Source: Leptospira limi (GTDB lineage: Bacteria; Spirochaetota; Leptospiria; Leptospirales; Leptospiraceae). Taken from it: a DNA stretch of 64,000 nucleotides. Below are positions 45,847 through 55,030 of the stretch, in pieces; positions within the stretch are counted from its first letter, which is position 1, and each line of letters opens with the position of its first letter. A program made the translations under genes and the position numbers. The notes under the pieces were generated by a model that did no database searches, had not been told where the DNA came from, and worked only from the letters and a program-made list of their open reading frames with translations. Location of the stretch: assembly GCF_026151395.1 (NCBI RefSeq), contig NZ_JAMQPV010000001.1:992001-1056000 (forward strand), given 5' to 3'.

Positions 45847-46353
45847 ATGATTGAATTTGAAAAACATTCCTTTTACCAAAAGTTGATTTGGCTCTTTCCG
45901 ATTGCATTTTTTTTTCATGTGATTGAAGAATCAAACGGATTTTCCTATTGGGTCACTACTATATTAGAAGGCCAAATGGATGTTAGTGTATTTTATATAA
46001 ACAATCTTATGTTTATGGTCGTCCTACTCCTTCTTACATTTTTTGCTTTCAAAAAGCAGAATGCGATTTCTACCTTTTTATTATTTTTATGGGTATCGGG
46101 ACAACAGTTTTGGAATTTCGTATTCCATATTTATACTCAATTTCAATTTAACGCGTATTCGCCTGGTTATTTCACTGCTATTTTCTTATATTTTCCAATC
46201 TACATGTACTTAACATACCTTGCGCTCAGAGACAATCATATCGAATGGAAACAGTGGATCATCTGTTTTGTGTTCGGTTCATTAGGGATGGTGTTTACCA
46301 TTTGGTCAGGTTTATATCATTTTGGTTCTGTTCCTTGGAGTAAATGGATTTAG
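45847..46353 (+). CDS. HXXEE-domain membrane protein
   Basis: 168 residues with five hydrophobic segments. The motif HVIEE (residues 24-28) and NFVFHIYTQFQFNAYSPGYFTA match the HXXEE family of small membrane proteins with possible metal-binding His and Glu. Function is unknown. It starts 29 bases after the propeller gene, with AGGAG upstream. Confidence 0.75.
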   Translation: MIEFEKHSFYQKLIWLFPIAFFFHVIEESNGFSYWVTTILEGQMDVSVFYINNLMFMVVLLLLTFFAFKKQNAISTFLLFLWVSGQQFWNFVFHIYTQFQFNAYSPGYFTAIFLYFPIYMYLTYLALRDNHIEWKQWIICFVFGSLGMVFTIWSGLYHFGSVPWSKWI

Positions 46354-46478
46354 AGAAACAGTTGATAAAGATCTGTTTTCGGTTTTTAAAACTATTTTGT
46401 TAATGAACACATAGTAGTTTCCCACATTTGCGGAAATCCACTATTTCGAAACTGGTTTGGTCATGTGAAAATGAAAAC

Positions 46479-46943
46479 ATGAAGCGAACCATTTTCATTT
46501 CAATTAGTTTCCTGCTATTGACAATTCAATGTGCCAACATACAAACTAGGTCAGACGATCGTTTTTATAATCTGTATTACCAAGTTGCAATTGGAAATAC
46601 AGAAAGAGTTAGACAACTAATCGTACAAGGTTATGATTTAAACACACCTGAAGATACCTTTGAAAGATTAACACCGCTTATGATCGCTTCTAAAGAAGGT
46701 CACACGGAAATTGTATTACTCTTGGTTTCCATGAAGGTTGATTTAGATGCAAAAACTAGAAACGGACATACTGCCTTAATGATGGCAGCTTACAATCGTT
46801 ATCCGAAAATTGTAAAAATATTACTCCAAGCAGGAGCAAATCCAAATTTAGTCACAAATGAAGGTCACACAGCCTTGTCTGAAATTTTACTTTCAGAAAG
46901 GGAAGAGATCGTTAAGTTATTGAAGGAGAAAGGTGCGCAATGA
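46479..46943 (+). CDS. ankyrin-repeat lipoprotein
   Basis: About 154 residues from the ATG at 46479; the in-frame start 17 codons upstream would place a charged stretch before the signal. Lipoprotein signal ends LLTIQC. Three ankyrin repeats follow (LTPLMIASKEGHTEIVLLLV, GHTALMMAAYNRYPKIVKILLQAGANPN, GHTALSEILLSEREEIVKLLKEKGA). They mediate protein binding. It overlaps the next gene by 4 bases. Confidence 0.85.
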   Translation: MKRTIFISISFLLLTIQCANIQTRSDDRFYNLYYQVAIGNTERVRQLIVQGYDLNTPEDTFERLTPLMIASKEGHTEIVLLLVSMKVDLDAKTRNGHTALMMAAYNRYPKIVKILLQAGANPNLVTNEGHTALSEILLSEREEIVKLLKEKGAQ

Positions 46944-47335
46944 AATCCCTCATTGTCTCACCTAAATTATTCATTTCTCTCATGTTCTTATTATTGACCG
47001 TTCAATGTTCCAATACATTCTCCAATCACTCAATCGATAGTTGTCGGAGAAAATGTGTCGCAGACCAGTCACTTTGTTATCTGATTACGATGCAAAGTTC
47101 ACCTGCAAATTCAAACCAACTGAATCTTACTTGTCCAGTTCTGTATATGGGTTGTTATTCCAGTTGTGATTCAAAATACCATTCTGGTTCTTCCCGAACT
47201 ACATCATCTCGTTCTGGAAGTCGCTCGGGTGGTGGTCATTCTTCTTCAGGCGGCGGCGGGCATTCATCATCTGGTGGCGGTGGAGGGAGTAGTGGTGGAT
47301 CTAGTGGAGGCGGACACGGAGGTGGAGGCCATTGA
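46940..47335 (+). CDS. Cys-containing lipoprotein with Gly/Ser/His-rich tail
   Basis: 131 residues. Signal ends LLTVQC (Cys23), very like that of the ankyrin gene upstream (LLTIQC), which suggests related signals. Residues 33-78 hold six Cys. The tail, residues 81-131, is built of Gly, Ser, Arg and His (for example SGGGHSSSGGGG and GGGHGGGGH), flexible and able to bind metals. No family recognised. Translationally coupled to the ankyrin gene by a 4-base overlap, so the two probably work together. Confidence 0.7.
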   Translation: MKSLIVSPKLFISLMFLLLTVQCSNTFSNHSIDSCRRKCVADQSLCYLITMQSSPANSNQLNLTCPVLYMGCYSSCDSKYHSGSSRTTSSRSGSRSGGGHSSSGGGGHSSSGGGGGSSGGSSGGGHGGGGH

Positions 47336-47340
47336 AAACA

Positions 47341-48144
47341 TCAATCTGCACCCCAGGCCCATTCAATCGTAACACCCGATTTATTTTTTCGGAATGAAAT
47401 TGTGTTTGGAATTTCATCTAAAGAATATTCAGCCGATGTTTCTTTTTCATAACTTAAATCTTTTATTTTAAAATCAGGTGATGAAAAGATGGAATAAAAA
47501 AATACGAATGCTGTTTCGAGTTTCCAATTCGGTAAAAATAAGACAGCTTTTCCCCAACCATATTCATTTTCACTTTGTTCTACATTCAGAGTAACACCTA
47601 ATTCTGATTTGTATGATTCGGATATTTGTGAGTAGTTGGTTTGGTCTTCTTTGATTTGTTTTTTATCAGTGGAAATTTTTTTGAGAACAAAGATCCTAAC
47701 AAGGTAAGGAGTGATATCATAACCAGTCCTAAATTCGTCATTTCGAATTGGTTGGTAAGGGCTAAGGAGTGGGCTGAAAGCATACCCCTCCTTTCCATTG
47801 TTTTCTACTTTGACCCATGTTCCTTCCAGAAGGATTTGGCTTGGTTTGTTAGTTTCCGGTGTGATCGCATCTAAGAATTTAATTTTTGATGGGACTAATT
47901 CCTGATTTTGTTTTAAAATTTTGACACTACTTTTGTTGGGAAGTTTTGATACCACTTGGGATTTTTCTGAGGGATTTGATCTTAGATTCAATCCGCGAGG
48001 GCTAGTTACATACCACATTTCGCCAGGCAATGGAAGTGTTTTGTTACTCTCATTCCCTTTTGTTTGAGAGAGAAGTTGATAGGGATCTAATGTTGTTATT
48101 AGTGAGAGTATTAAGAATTTGAGAAAAATGTTTTTTATCTGCAT
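47341..48144 (-). CDS. SH3b-domain exported protein
   Basis: About 267 residues from the ATG at 48144. Signal peptide ends near LLSQ. A bacterial SH3 domain follows (residues about 40-115: VTSPRGLNLRSNPSEKSQVVSKLPNKSSVKIL...WVKVENNGKEGYAF), usually a cell-wall or ligand binder. The remainder is unassigned. It converges with the Gly/His-rich gene, ending 5 bases from it. Confidence 0.75.
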   Translation of the reverse strand: MQIKNIFLKFLILSLITTLDPYQLLSQTKGNESNKTLPLPGEMWYVTSPRGLNLRSNPSEKSQVVSKLPNKSSVKILKQNQELVPSKIKFLDAITPETNKPSQILLEGTWVKVENNGKEGYAFSPLLSPYQPIRNDEFRTGYDITPYLVRIFVLKKISTDKKQIKEDQTNYSQISESYKSELGVTLNVEQSENEYGWGKAVLFLPNWKLETAFVFFYSIFSSPDFKIKDLSYEKETSAEYSLDEIPNTISFRKNKSGVTIEWAWGAD

Positions 48145-48216
48145 ACCAAAATCCAAACTGATTATAATCGAGTTATCGTCCTTTCTTTCTATTGATTTCT
48201 ATTCGTAAGTATGTTT

Positions 48217-49209
48217 TCATCTAGAATCTACATCTTTCAGATTCTTTAACAACACTTTGTTGAAGTTTTCGGGTGATTCTAATTGAGGAATGTGGCCAAC
48301 TCCTTGGATGGTGTGCAAACGAGAATTGGTGAGTATGGAATTGATTTTTTTAGCATCTGCTAATGGTGTCACAGTGTCCAAATCTCCCCAAATTAAATCA
48401 ATGGGCATTGTTAGATTTTTTCCATATTGTTTGGTATCTTTGGCTAAGAGATCATCAGAGTGGAAAATAAATTCACCTAACCAATCACCTAAAAAAGAAG
48501 TGGTTCCCTTGATTCGCATTGGCAATTGAATTACCTTTACCTTTTCTTCGGTGATACAATCAGATGAATGAACAAACTGGCTAAACAAGAATTTGGTTAA
48601 ATGAGGATTAGTTGCTGTTACTTCCAGGAGTCTATTTCGTAAGAGAGAAAAATTCCAAAATGTTTCGAATAGATTTGGTTCGGATGGAGTTGAGTCTATT
48701 TTTTCTTCTAGATTAACAGCGATATCTACCAATTGTAAGGAAAGGATCCGTTTTGGAATTAGGAGTGCGGTATGTAGAGTCGCACCACCTCCAAATGAGT
48801 GTCCAAGTAAATGTACATTTTGTAATCCTAATGCATCAATCACTGAGACGATTCGTTTTCCTTGTTGGATTGATTTTAATTCTGTAGGTTTAGGTCTCTC
48901 AGAAAAACCAAAAGGGGGTAAATCAATTGCTATCGCATAATATCCATTTTGTGATAAAGCAATCATCGTTTCTCTCCAAAGTTCACTCCATGAACCCATT
49001 CCATGGATCAAAACAACTGCTGGATTTTTTGGATCTCCCATCTCTTGGATGTAGATGTTTACATCATTACTTTGGATCCATCTTCCAGTTTTAGGTGCAA
49101 TTTCTTCCGGAGAAAGGGATTCTCGATACAATCGTAAACTGGCATAGAAGGCAAAAACTGAGAAAATAAACAGTCCAACAATCAAAACAAAATACTGAAT
49201 GAGTTTCAT
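48217..49209 (-). CDS. alpha/beta-hydrolase, membrane-anchored
   Basis: 330 residues with an N-terminal membrane helix (about 6-25). Core motifs: VVLIHGMGSWSELWRE, nucleophile elbow LLGHSFGGGATL, acid in WGDLDTVTP and the His in GVGHIPQLESP. Such enzymes hydrolyse esters, lactones or epoxides. It is third in the operon after the FAD oxidase/methyltransferase fusion and a 360-residue protein (23-base gap), so it may act on their product. Confidence 0.87.
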   Translation of the reverse strand: MKLIQYFVLIVGLFIFSVFAFYASLRLYRESLSPEEIAPKTGRWIQSNDVNIYIQEMGDPKNPAVVLIHGMGSWSELWRETMIALSQNGYYAIAIDLPPFGFSERPKPTELKSIQQGKRIVSVIDALGLQNVHLLGHSFGGGATLHTALLIPKRILSLQLVDIAVNLEEKIDSTPSEPNLFETFWNFSLLRNRLLEVTATNPHLTKFLFSQFVHSSDCITEEKVKVIQLPMRIKGTTSFLGDWLGEFIFHSDDLLAKDTKQYGKNLTMPIDLIWGDLDTVTPLADAKKINSILTNSRLHTIQGVGHIPQLESPENFNKVLLKNLKDVDSR

Positions 49210-49232
49210 ATAATCCTAACGTAACTGGTTTC

Positions 49233-50315
49233 TTAAAAATCGTAAATATGTTCGATTTCTATGTTTTGTTCTCTTAAAATTTCCAACATGGTTTTTAAAT
49301 TTTGAACTTTTGAGACAAGTGCATAACGATTTTCACCGGGCCTTGTCAGGATGTCTTGTCTGAATACCGTTTTTGTATTGGGAATTGTTGGTAAACTTTT
49401 ATCTTTTTTCAATAAAATGGTCACTAAGGTCGCTGAAGTATTCCCAGCTATCTCGTGTAATTCGACGGTTTTGCCTATCAGGATCGATTCCAATGTGGGA
49501 TGGAAATCGGCATACCGAGGGACCAAATACACAGAATGAAATGGATCATTTCCATTTAGTAATTTTACTTTATCATTGGTTGGGATACTCTCATCCAATA
49601 CAATGGCAGTTCCTAAGATTGGATCTTCATAAGTTGCTTTTGTTGCTTTTTTAATCAAAAAACCATAAACTGCTTTTACAAAAATATCAGTGGTCAGATA
49701 ATAACGCCTTTCCCATTTTCGGATCATATGATCGCCAAACAATGGAACTTCTGTCCAAAGTGATTTGAGTTCTTGGAAAAAATTATATTCATACCAAGGG
49801 GTTTGTAAGATAAAATCTACATAAGATTGTGTGAATTTTGCATTAAATTTGTCCTCTTCAGTGAGTGCCTGGTCATCGTTGCTTGAGGTAATACGACCAA
49901 TCATCTTTTCATAAATCTGCTTTGCTCCATACTCAACTGTTGTGCTGACTGTCAATACTACAATCATTACATGGTATCCATAGTTAAATTCATATGAATC
50001 TAATATTTGATCCGAAACAATCATATATGATTTCCATAATTGTAAAACATGTTCCCAATAAGGAAAGGTGCTAGATGTATTCGATCTAAAATACATTGCC
50101 TGTTCATTGGGACTATGAACCAAAAACCACTCTGGAAAAGTTAAAAATGTTTGGTCACCGGGACGAATGTGCTCTTTTGGAGTGTATGTTTTTGTATCAT
50201 TTGCCATCCATTCACTTGGGACTTTTTCAATGTATTCGGTGCTTGATTGTTTTGTTGTCCATATACAAATACTAAGGGAAAAGGAAATTAGAGTTGTGAA
50301 GATCAATCGGCTCAT
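49233..50315 (-). CDS. exported protein of unknown function in fusion-oxidase operon
   Basis: 360 residues with a signal peptide or N-terminal anchor (residues 1-20). It contains many aromatic residues (TFPEWFLVHSPNEQAMYF, PWYEYNFFQELKSLW, RKWERRYYLTTDIFVKAVYGFL), and looks mainly helical with a hydrophobic stretch (GYHVMIVVLTVSTTVEYGAK) that may be a second membrane segment. I do not recognise a family. Its start codon overlaps the fusion-protein stop by 4 bases, implying functional coupling with that enzyme. Confidence 0.65.
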   Translation of the reverse strand: MSRLIFTTLISFSLSICIWTTKQSSTEYIEKVPSEWMANDTKTYTPKEHIRPGDQTFLTFPEWFLVHSPNEQAMYFRSNTSSTFPYWEHVLQLWKSYMIVSDQILDSYEFNYGYHVMIVVLTVSTTVEYGAKQIYEKMIGRITSSNDDQALTEEDKFNAKFTQSYVDFILQTPWYEYNFFQELKSLWTEVPLFGDHMIRKWERRYYLTTDIFVKAVYGFLIKKATKATYEDPILGTAIVLDESIPTNDKVKLLNGNDPFHSVYLVPRYADFHPTLESILIGKTVELHEIAGNTSATLVTILLKKDKSLPTIPNTKTVFRQDILTRPGENRYALVSKVQNLKTMLEILREQNIEIEHIYDF

Positions 50316-52918
50316 TTTGATACCTTTGTAAAAATCATAAGAATATTATCAGATGGATCATCCTTTTGTAGGAGTCTTTCTGGTCCTGCTTCGAGATTGA
50401 ATTTTTTAAGAATCTCTACCCATTCCTCAATGGAACGGAATTTTTTAAATTCAGCAGATTCATATTGCCAATTTTCCTTCAAACCTGCGTTAAAAACTGT
50501 ATGGATTATGGAAACAAATTCAAACATTTCTGGATCTTTTACATCATGATCTCTTAATATGAATTTACCTCCCACACGGAGAACACGATGGATTGATTGG
50601 ATAAACGCATCTAATTTATGTAACTGTATATGGTGTAAACCAATGAGACATGTAACAAGGTCTAGGCTCTCAGATGGTATTTCATTGCTAATTGGATCAT
50701 AATCATTGAGAGGGAAAAATGTTCCAATTTTTTTGATCCCACCTCTTTCGAGTATATCAGCGGGATTGTTTTTTGGTGGAACTGAATTTACAAGATAAAT
50801 GTTTTGATTGAATTTTAGCTTATGTTGTAAGCTCGAAATGTACCTTCCCGTGGTTCCAATTTCCAAATACCCGTTAACGGTAGTATTGGTTCCAAGAAGT
50901 TCCAAAATCTGAAGAGACAAATCTCTTTTTTGTTTGAAGAGTGCAGGTAATGCATAAGTTAAATCCGCATGAAAAGGTTTTATTGAATTTAATCTTTGTA
51001 CAATTTGCGAATAAATTTCCTCATCGGTTTTATACTGTTTGGTGGTATCGTAAATCAATTGGAAGAATTTTTCTTCTGGATAAAGATTAAAGATCACTTG
51101 CAAAAATCGATAAAGTGCATCACTCCATTTAACATTCGCAAAAATTCGGTGAAACGCAGAATCAAGCAATTCTGGTTTTGGATTTTCTTTGTAATAAGTA
51201 TCCCAGAAAATATTTTTAAATCGAAACTTAGGATCTAACTTTTCTTTTAGGGCAAAAATTTCTTTGTATTTTGGATATGCTTTCTGAAACATCTCTCTGG
51301 ATGCATGGGTTTGGTAAGGTAAATAATAACTACCTCCGAATTCAATACTTGCATTCATGAGTTCTCGAGTCCAGACTGCTACTTTTAGTTTATCAGATTC
51401 GTTTACGTTTTGTTTATAATACAAAACAAATGCAAAACTCTCCTTGGGTGCCCAAGACAAATACGTTTCCTCATCTGCTTTTGCATGACGAACGGATATA
51501 TTCACCATGTTTACTTTGTGTCGTTTTAAAATATCACACAATCGATCTGAGAACCCATTAAATTTATCAATGGGTACAAAGTATTCTTGTAATACATAGG
51601 TTGATTTTTCACGCGCAGATGGTTCTAATTCTAAAACATCGTAACCTGCTTCATAATTTCTCCAATGGACTTTTTTTGCAAAAAATAGAAGTGGATCCAC
51701 GATGTATTCTCTCCTCCATTTCCCAAATGGAGATTCTGTAAAATCCCAGAAAAAATAACGATGGATTGGGTAGGAGGATTGCAAAGGCATAAATCTAGAT
51801 TTCACAGTAGGTTTGTCTAATGTAAATTCCCAACTAACAGCTCGAATGTTTTGGTATTGAGGAGGGTAAATGTCTGCATTGTGAAAAATTACTTTTTTGT
51901 CTTCCCGAATGTTATATTTAAAAAACTGGAAGTATTGGTTCTTTTTCATTTTTTTGCTTACTTGTTTGACTTTGACATTGTCATCCAAATCAAATTCTAC
52001 TGTTGCTATGATACCAACGGAATTGTAACCACCAATCATCCCAGCAAATACATCTGAGTTTTCTTTTCTGTTTGCCTTTATCAAACTTCCATCTGCAAGT
52101 ATCACTTCAATGGATCGAACTGATAAAACAACCGGGCCCAATCCCATATATCGTCCATGGCAATTGACACTCAATGCACCACCCACAGTGAAGTTTGCAT
52201 ATGTTTGCATGATCTTAACAGACAAATCATCTTTATCGATATAATGTTGGATGTCACACCAACGGATTCCCGCTTGGACTTTAATCCACTTTTCAGATGG
52301 ATTATAATCAATGACTTGATTGAGTTTTCGCATATCAATATGCACTGAGCCTGGACTTGCCGTTTGGCCACCCATACTGAATCGACCACCACCCACAGAG
52401 ATGGGAGTATTGGATGATTTAACAAATTGAATCAATTCATCTAATGATACGGGGCGAAAAACGGAAGACACAATTACAGGATTTAAGCGAGTCACATCAT
52501 TGATGATGACCTCTGTTGATTTTAAGTGAGGGATACTTGTACCATCATCGTTTTTGTAATAATCAATTTCTGAGCCTGGAACGGAACCATATTGGTTGTT
52601 TTGTGGGTCTCCCTTTTTAAAAGCCAAAAAATAGATCACAACCAAAGGACCAACAATGGGTATCAGTGTGAGTACAATTGTATATCCGGACTTTCCAATA
52701 TCATGAAATCGTTTTGCGGAAACAGCAAGAATCCCCCAAAGCATAAGCGGGTAAATGATCCAGGTACTTGTCTCTCCCAAACAATAATCCAAAGTTTGGT
52801 AAAATACATAAAAATTGGACCACATAAACAATGAGGCGATCCAATACACTTTTCTATCAATTCGGCCCTTATAATTTAAGAGTAGGTAGGTGACTGGTAG
52901 AAGTTGTTTGATTTTCAA
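50312..52918 (-). CDS. DUF805 / FAD-dependent oxidase / methyltransferase fusion
   Basis: About 868 residues from the TTG at 52918, which has AGGAGAG upstream; a TTG 18 codons earlier lacks such a site. N-terminus (10-115) is a DUF805 membrane domain (YKGRIDRKVYW, KRFHDIGKSGY). Next, an FAD-binding domain (about 140-315) with PISVGGGRFSMGGQ, no covalent-His site, and GGALSVNCHGR, like aldono-lactone oxidases or DprE1. The C-terminal 230 residues look like a class I SAM methyltransferase (EIGTTGRY, LDLVTCLIGLHHI, RVLRVGGKFILRDHD). This combination is unusual, presumably a membrane-bound oxidase plus methyl transfer on one substrate. It precedes an unknown exported protein and a hydrolase. Confidence 0.8.
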   Translation of the reverse strand: MKIKQLLPVTYLLLNYKGRIDRKVYWIASLFMWSNFYVFYQTLDYCLGETSTWIIYPLMLWGILAVSAKRFHDIGKSGYTIVLTLIPIVGPLVVIYFLAFKKGDPQNNQYGSVPGSEIDYYKNDDGTSIPHLKSTEVIINDVTRLNPVIVSSVFRPVSLDELIQFVKSSNTPISVGGGRFSMGGQTASPGSVHIDMRKLNQVIDYNPSEKWIKVQAGIRWCDIQHYIDKDDLSVKIMQTYANFTVGGALSVNCHGRYMGLGPVVLSVRSIEVILADGSLIKANRKENSDVFAGMIGGYNSVGIIATVEFDLDDNVKVKQVSKKMKKNQYFQFFKYNIREDKKVIFHNADIYPPQYQNIRAVSWEFTLDKPTVKSRFMPLQSSYPIHRYFFWDFTESPFGKWRREYIVDPLLFFAKKVHWRNYEAGYDVLELEPSAREKSTYVLQEYFVPIDKFNGFSDRLCDILKRHKVNMVNISVRHAKADEETYLSWAPKESFAFVLYYKQNVNESDKLKVAVWTRELMNASIEFGGSYYLPYQTHASREMFQKAYPKYKEIFALKEKLDPKFRFKNIFWDTYYKENPKPELLDSAFHRIFANVKWSDALYRFLQVIFNLYPEEKFFQLIYDTTKQYKTDEEIYSQIVQRLNSIKPFHADLTYALPALFKQKRDLSLQILELLGTNTTVNGYLEIGTTGRYISSLQHKLKFNQNIYLVNSVPPKNNPADILERGGIKKIGTFFPLNDYDPISNEIPSESLDLVTCLIGLHHIQLHKLDAFIQSIHRVLRVGGKFILRDHDVKDPEMFEFVSIIHTVFNAGLKENWQYESAEFKKFRSIEEWVEILKKFNLEAGPERLLQKDDPSDNILMIFTKVSK

Positions 52919-53081
52919 AAAATCTCTCCTGGAGGGTTCATCTCTAAATGGATGGAAATAAATTGCAATCAAAAACTATGATTGCCCTAACTTCTTTTAT
53001 GAGTGGGACATTAAAAAAGGAGTTGCAACTGTTAGATTCAAAAAAATCTCATTTTCTGACTTTTTTTAGTTTAACAATGGA

Positions 53082-53897
53082 TCAATTCCATTGTAATCCA
53101 GGTGATTGGAATTCTGTATCGATAGGAAAGGAAAGATTAAATTTTTCCTTCAAAACATGGATTAATTCTTTCGGAGAATTGATGACTGATTTGTGAGCGT
53201 ATCCGTTTTTATCACGTTCTGAAAATTCTCTGTTGACGAGTGTAATCCTTTTTCCATCTTCTCCTGCTCTAGCAACGATTAAGCGATCTTTAAAATGTGA
53301 TTTGGGGTGGTTACTCGTATACCAATTGGCTAACTCACGATCGATTTCAGGCATTTCTTCCAATGTAAATTCGCAAACATCGACCCATCCATTTGGAAAT
53401 AGAACTTGATGGAAATACCGATTTCCTTCAGAAACAATTCTTCTTGTCTCGTGGTTTGTGATTTGTTCTGTATCTTGAAGGAATTGGATTGCAGAAGTGA
53501 GTGATACCCCTCCTACACCAACATCAGTAAACCATGTGGTTCCAGAAAGTTCTACCTTTAGAAAAACATGTGTTCGTGGAGGAGTAAAATCCCTTGGTCT
53601 ATCCAATCGAACTCTCGCACTGATGGGAGTCACTTGAAATCCGAGAATTTGCAAAACATACAATAGAAGTCCATTTTGTTCAAAACAATACCCACCACGT
53701 TTTTGATTGATTAATTTTTCAATCACTGCATCCAAACTAATGTTGATACTTTTTCCCAAGAGAATATCCAAGTTTTCAAAAGGGATACTGCGAACATGGG
53801 CTAATGTGATATTGTGAAGTAATTCTAGGGTAGGATTGTGTGGGCCCTGATAACCAATACGATTCAAATATGCTTCTATCAATTGTTGATCGTTCAA
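53082..53897 (-). CDS. arylamine N-acetyltransferase
   Basis: 271 residues with the complete catalytic triad of the NAT family: Cys71 (RGGYCFEQN), His110 (RTHVFLKV) and Asp125 (TDVGVGG). RSIPFENLDI and PISARVRLDRPRD are also standard. It transfers acetyl from acetyl-CoA to arylamines or hydrazines. It is upstream of the fusion oxidase on the same strand, with a 163-base gap, so it may have its own transcript. There is no strong link to a pathway. Confidence 0.9.
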   Translation of the reverse strand: MNDQQLIEAYLNRIGYQGPHNPTLELLHNITLAHVRSIPFENLDILLGKSINISLDAVIEKLINQKRGGYCFEQNGLLLYVLQILGFQVTPISARVRLDRPRDFTPPRTHVFLKVELSGTTWFTDVGVGGVSLTSAIQFLQDTEQITNHETRRIVSEGNRYFHQVLFPNGWVDVCEFTLEEMPEIDRELANWYTSNHPKSHFKDRLIVARAGEDGKRITLVNREFSERDKNGYAHKSVINSPKELIHVLKEKFNLSFPIDTEFQSPGLQWN

Positions 53898-53950
53898 AAT
53901 TAAATTCCTAATACGATTCTAAATGTAAATGGTTTATATAAGAAAGTAAA

Positions 53951-54721
53951 TTAAATATCAAAATATTCAATGGGTGATTCGGTTTGGACTGAAAATATAT
54001 GTTCCTTGTTGGAAATTAAGATTTTACTGAGAGATAGAAATCGGATCTGTTCCTTCCCTGTTTTCGTTCTTAAAGTATTTTTGAAATTTCGCAAATACCC
54101 TTGGTTTTGGAATTGGCTTAAGATTTTGTCTCTCTCTTCTGGAAATACATAAAGCCCTAATTCGAGTGCGGTTTTACCAATGATCTCTTCTTTTGTGAAT
54201 CCGGTTATCGCGATAAAAGCTGGGTTACAATCCATAAATACATTTCGGTTTGAATAGTCATGGATGGCCATCGGAGTGGGGCAAAATTGGAATGCCTTCA
54301 TAAACATCTCTTCTGACTCTTTTAGTTTTTGATTCGCAGAAAAAAGTTTTAATGCCATTTTGATAGAGGCATCCAATACAGTCATCGTTGAACTTTTGAC
54401 TACATATCCATAAGAAGTGATCCCTTCTGTTTTTGTGACGATTTCTTTTTCTGTATGGGAAGAGACAAATATGAGTGGAATGTCTTTGTGATTTAAAATA
54501 ATTTTTGCTGCTTCCGTACCTTCCATTCCTTTTCCTAAATTGATATCCATTAGGATGATATTGATAGAAGAATCGTTCTTAAACAGTTCGATGGCATCTT
54601 CACCACTGGAGGCCCAAAGTACAGAATATCCATATGATTCTAGGTTTCGTTTTTGTGTTAAGGCAAGGATTGCTTCATCTTCTACTAATAAAACGTTTAA
54701 TTGAATATTGTTATCGTTCAT
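53951..54721 (-). CDS. response regulator with PAS domain
   Basis: 256 residues. N-terminal receiver (NVLLVEDEAILALTQKRNLESYG, phospho-Asp in INIILMDINLGKG, Lys in GYVVKSS) and a C-terminal PAS domain (about 140-250; HDYSNRNVFMDCNPAFIAITGFTKEEIIGKT). No output domain is present. Such REC-PAS proteins often precede a kinase domain elsewhere; here it may work with the hybrid kinases. No cotranscribed partner. Confidence 0.87.
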   Translation of the reverse strand: MNDNNIQLNVLLVEDEAILALTQKRNLESYGYSVLWASSGEDAIELFKNDSSINIILMDINLGKGMEGTEAAKIILNHKDIPLIFVSSHTEKEIVTKTEGITSYGYVVKSSTMTVLDASIKMALKLFSANQKLKESEEMFMKAFQFCPTPMAIHDYSNRNVFMDCNPAFIAITGFTKEEIIGKTALELGLYVFPEERDKILSQFQNQGYLRNFKNTLRTKTGKEQIRFLSLSKILISNKEHIFSVQTESPIEYFDI

Positions 54722-54897
54722 TGGTGTATGAGTTAGAATGATTCAATGATTGGTAATTGAGAACCGATTGAAACGTAGGGAACAAATTGTATCCAACTAG
54801 GTCAGATGCAATTCAATTTTCCGAAGACATATCTACGTATTTCTCCTATAGGTTAATTTCTTTTGAAAATCTTTTCGGTGGGAACAAAACAAATCAA

Positions 54898-54969
54898 CGC
54901 GCCCCGGATCGAAGCGGAAATCCTTTGTGGAAACAAAGATTGCAGCGGAGAGCCGGAAATGTGCGCCCC
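54898..54969 (-). repeat. dispersed structured repeat, copy 4
   Basis: 72 bases with CGCGCCCC at the left and TGCGCCCC at the right on the plus strand. The hairpin CTTTGT-GGAA-ACAAAG is at 54923-54938 and the segment GAGAGCCGGAAATGTGCGCCCC is identical to copy 3 over 20 bases. It begins 61 bases past the stop of the lipase-like gene. Confidence 0.75.
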
Positions 54970-55030
54970 GCATTCTTTTAGTCTGACAATTTCCACTGCC
55001 AGACTAAAATTCAATACAACGGAGATTATT

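Noticed and set aside
9452..54969. Integron attC sites as an explanation of the repeats
   Set aside because: They lie past stop codons like attC sites, but no GTTRRRY/RYYYAAC core pair was found and no integrase is in view.
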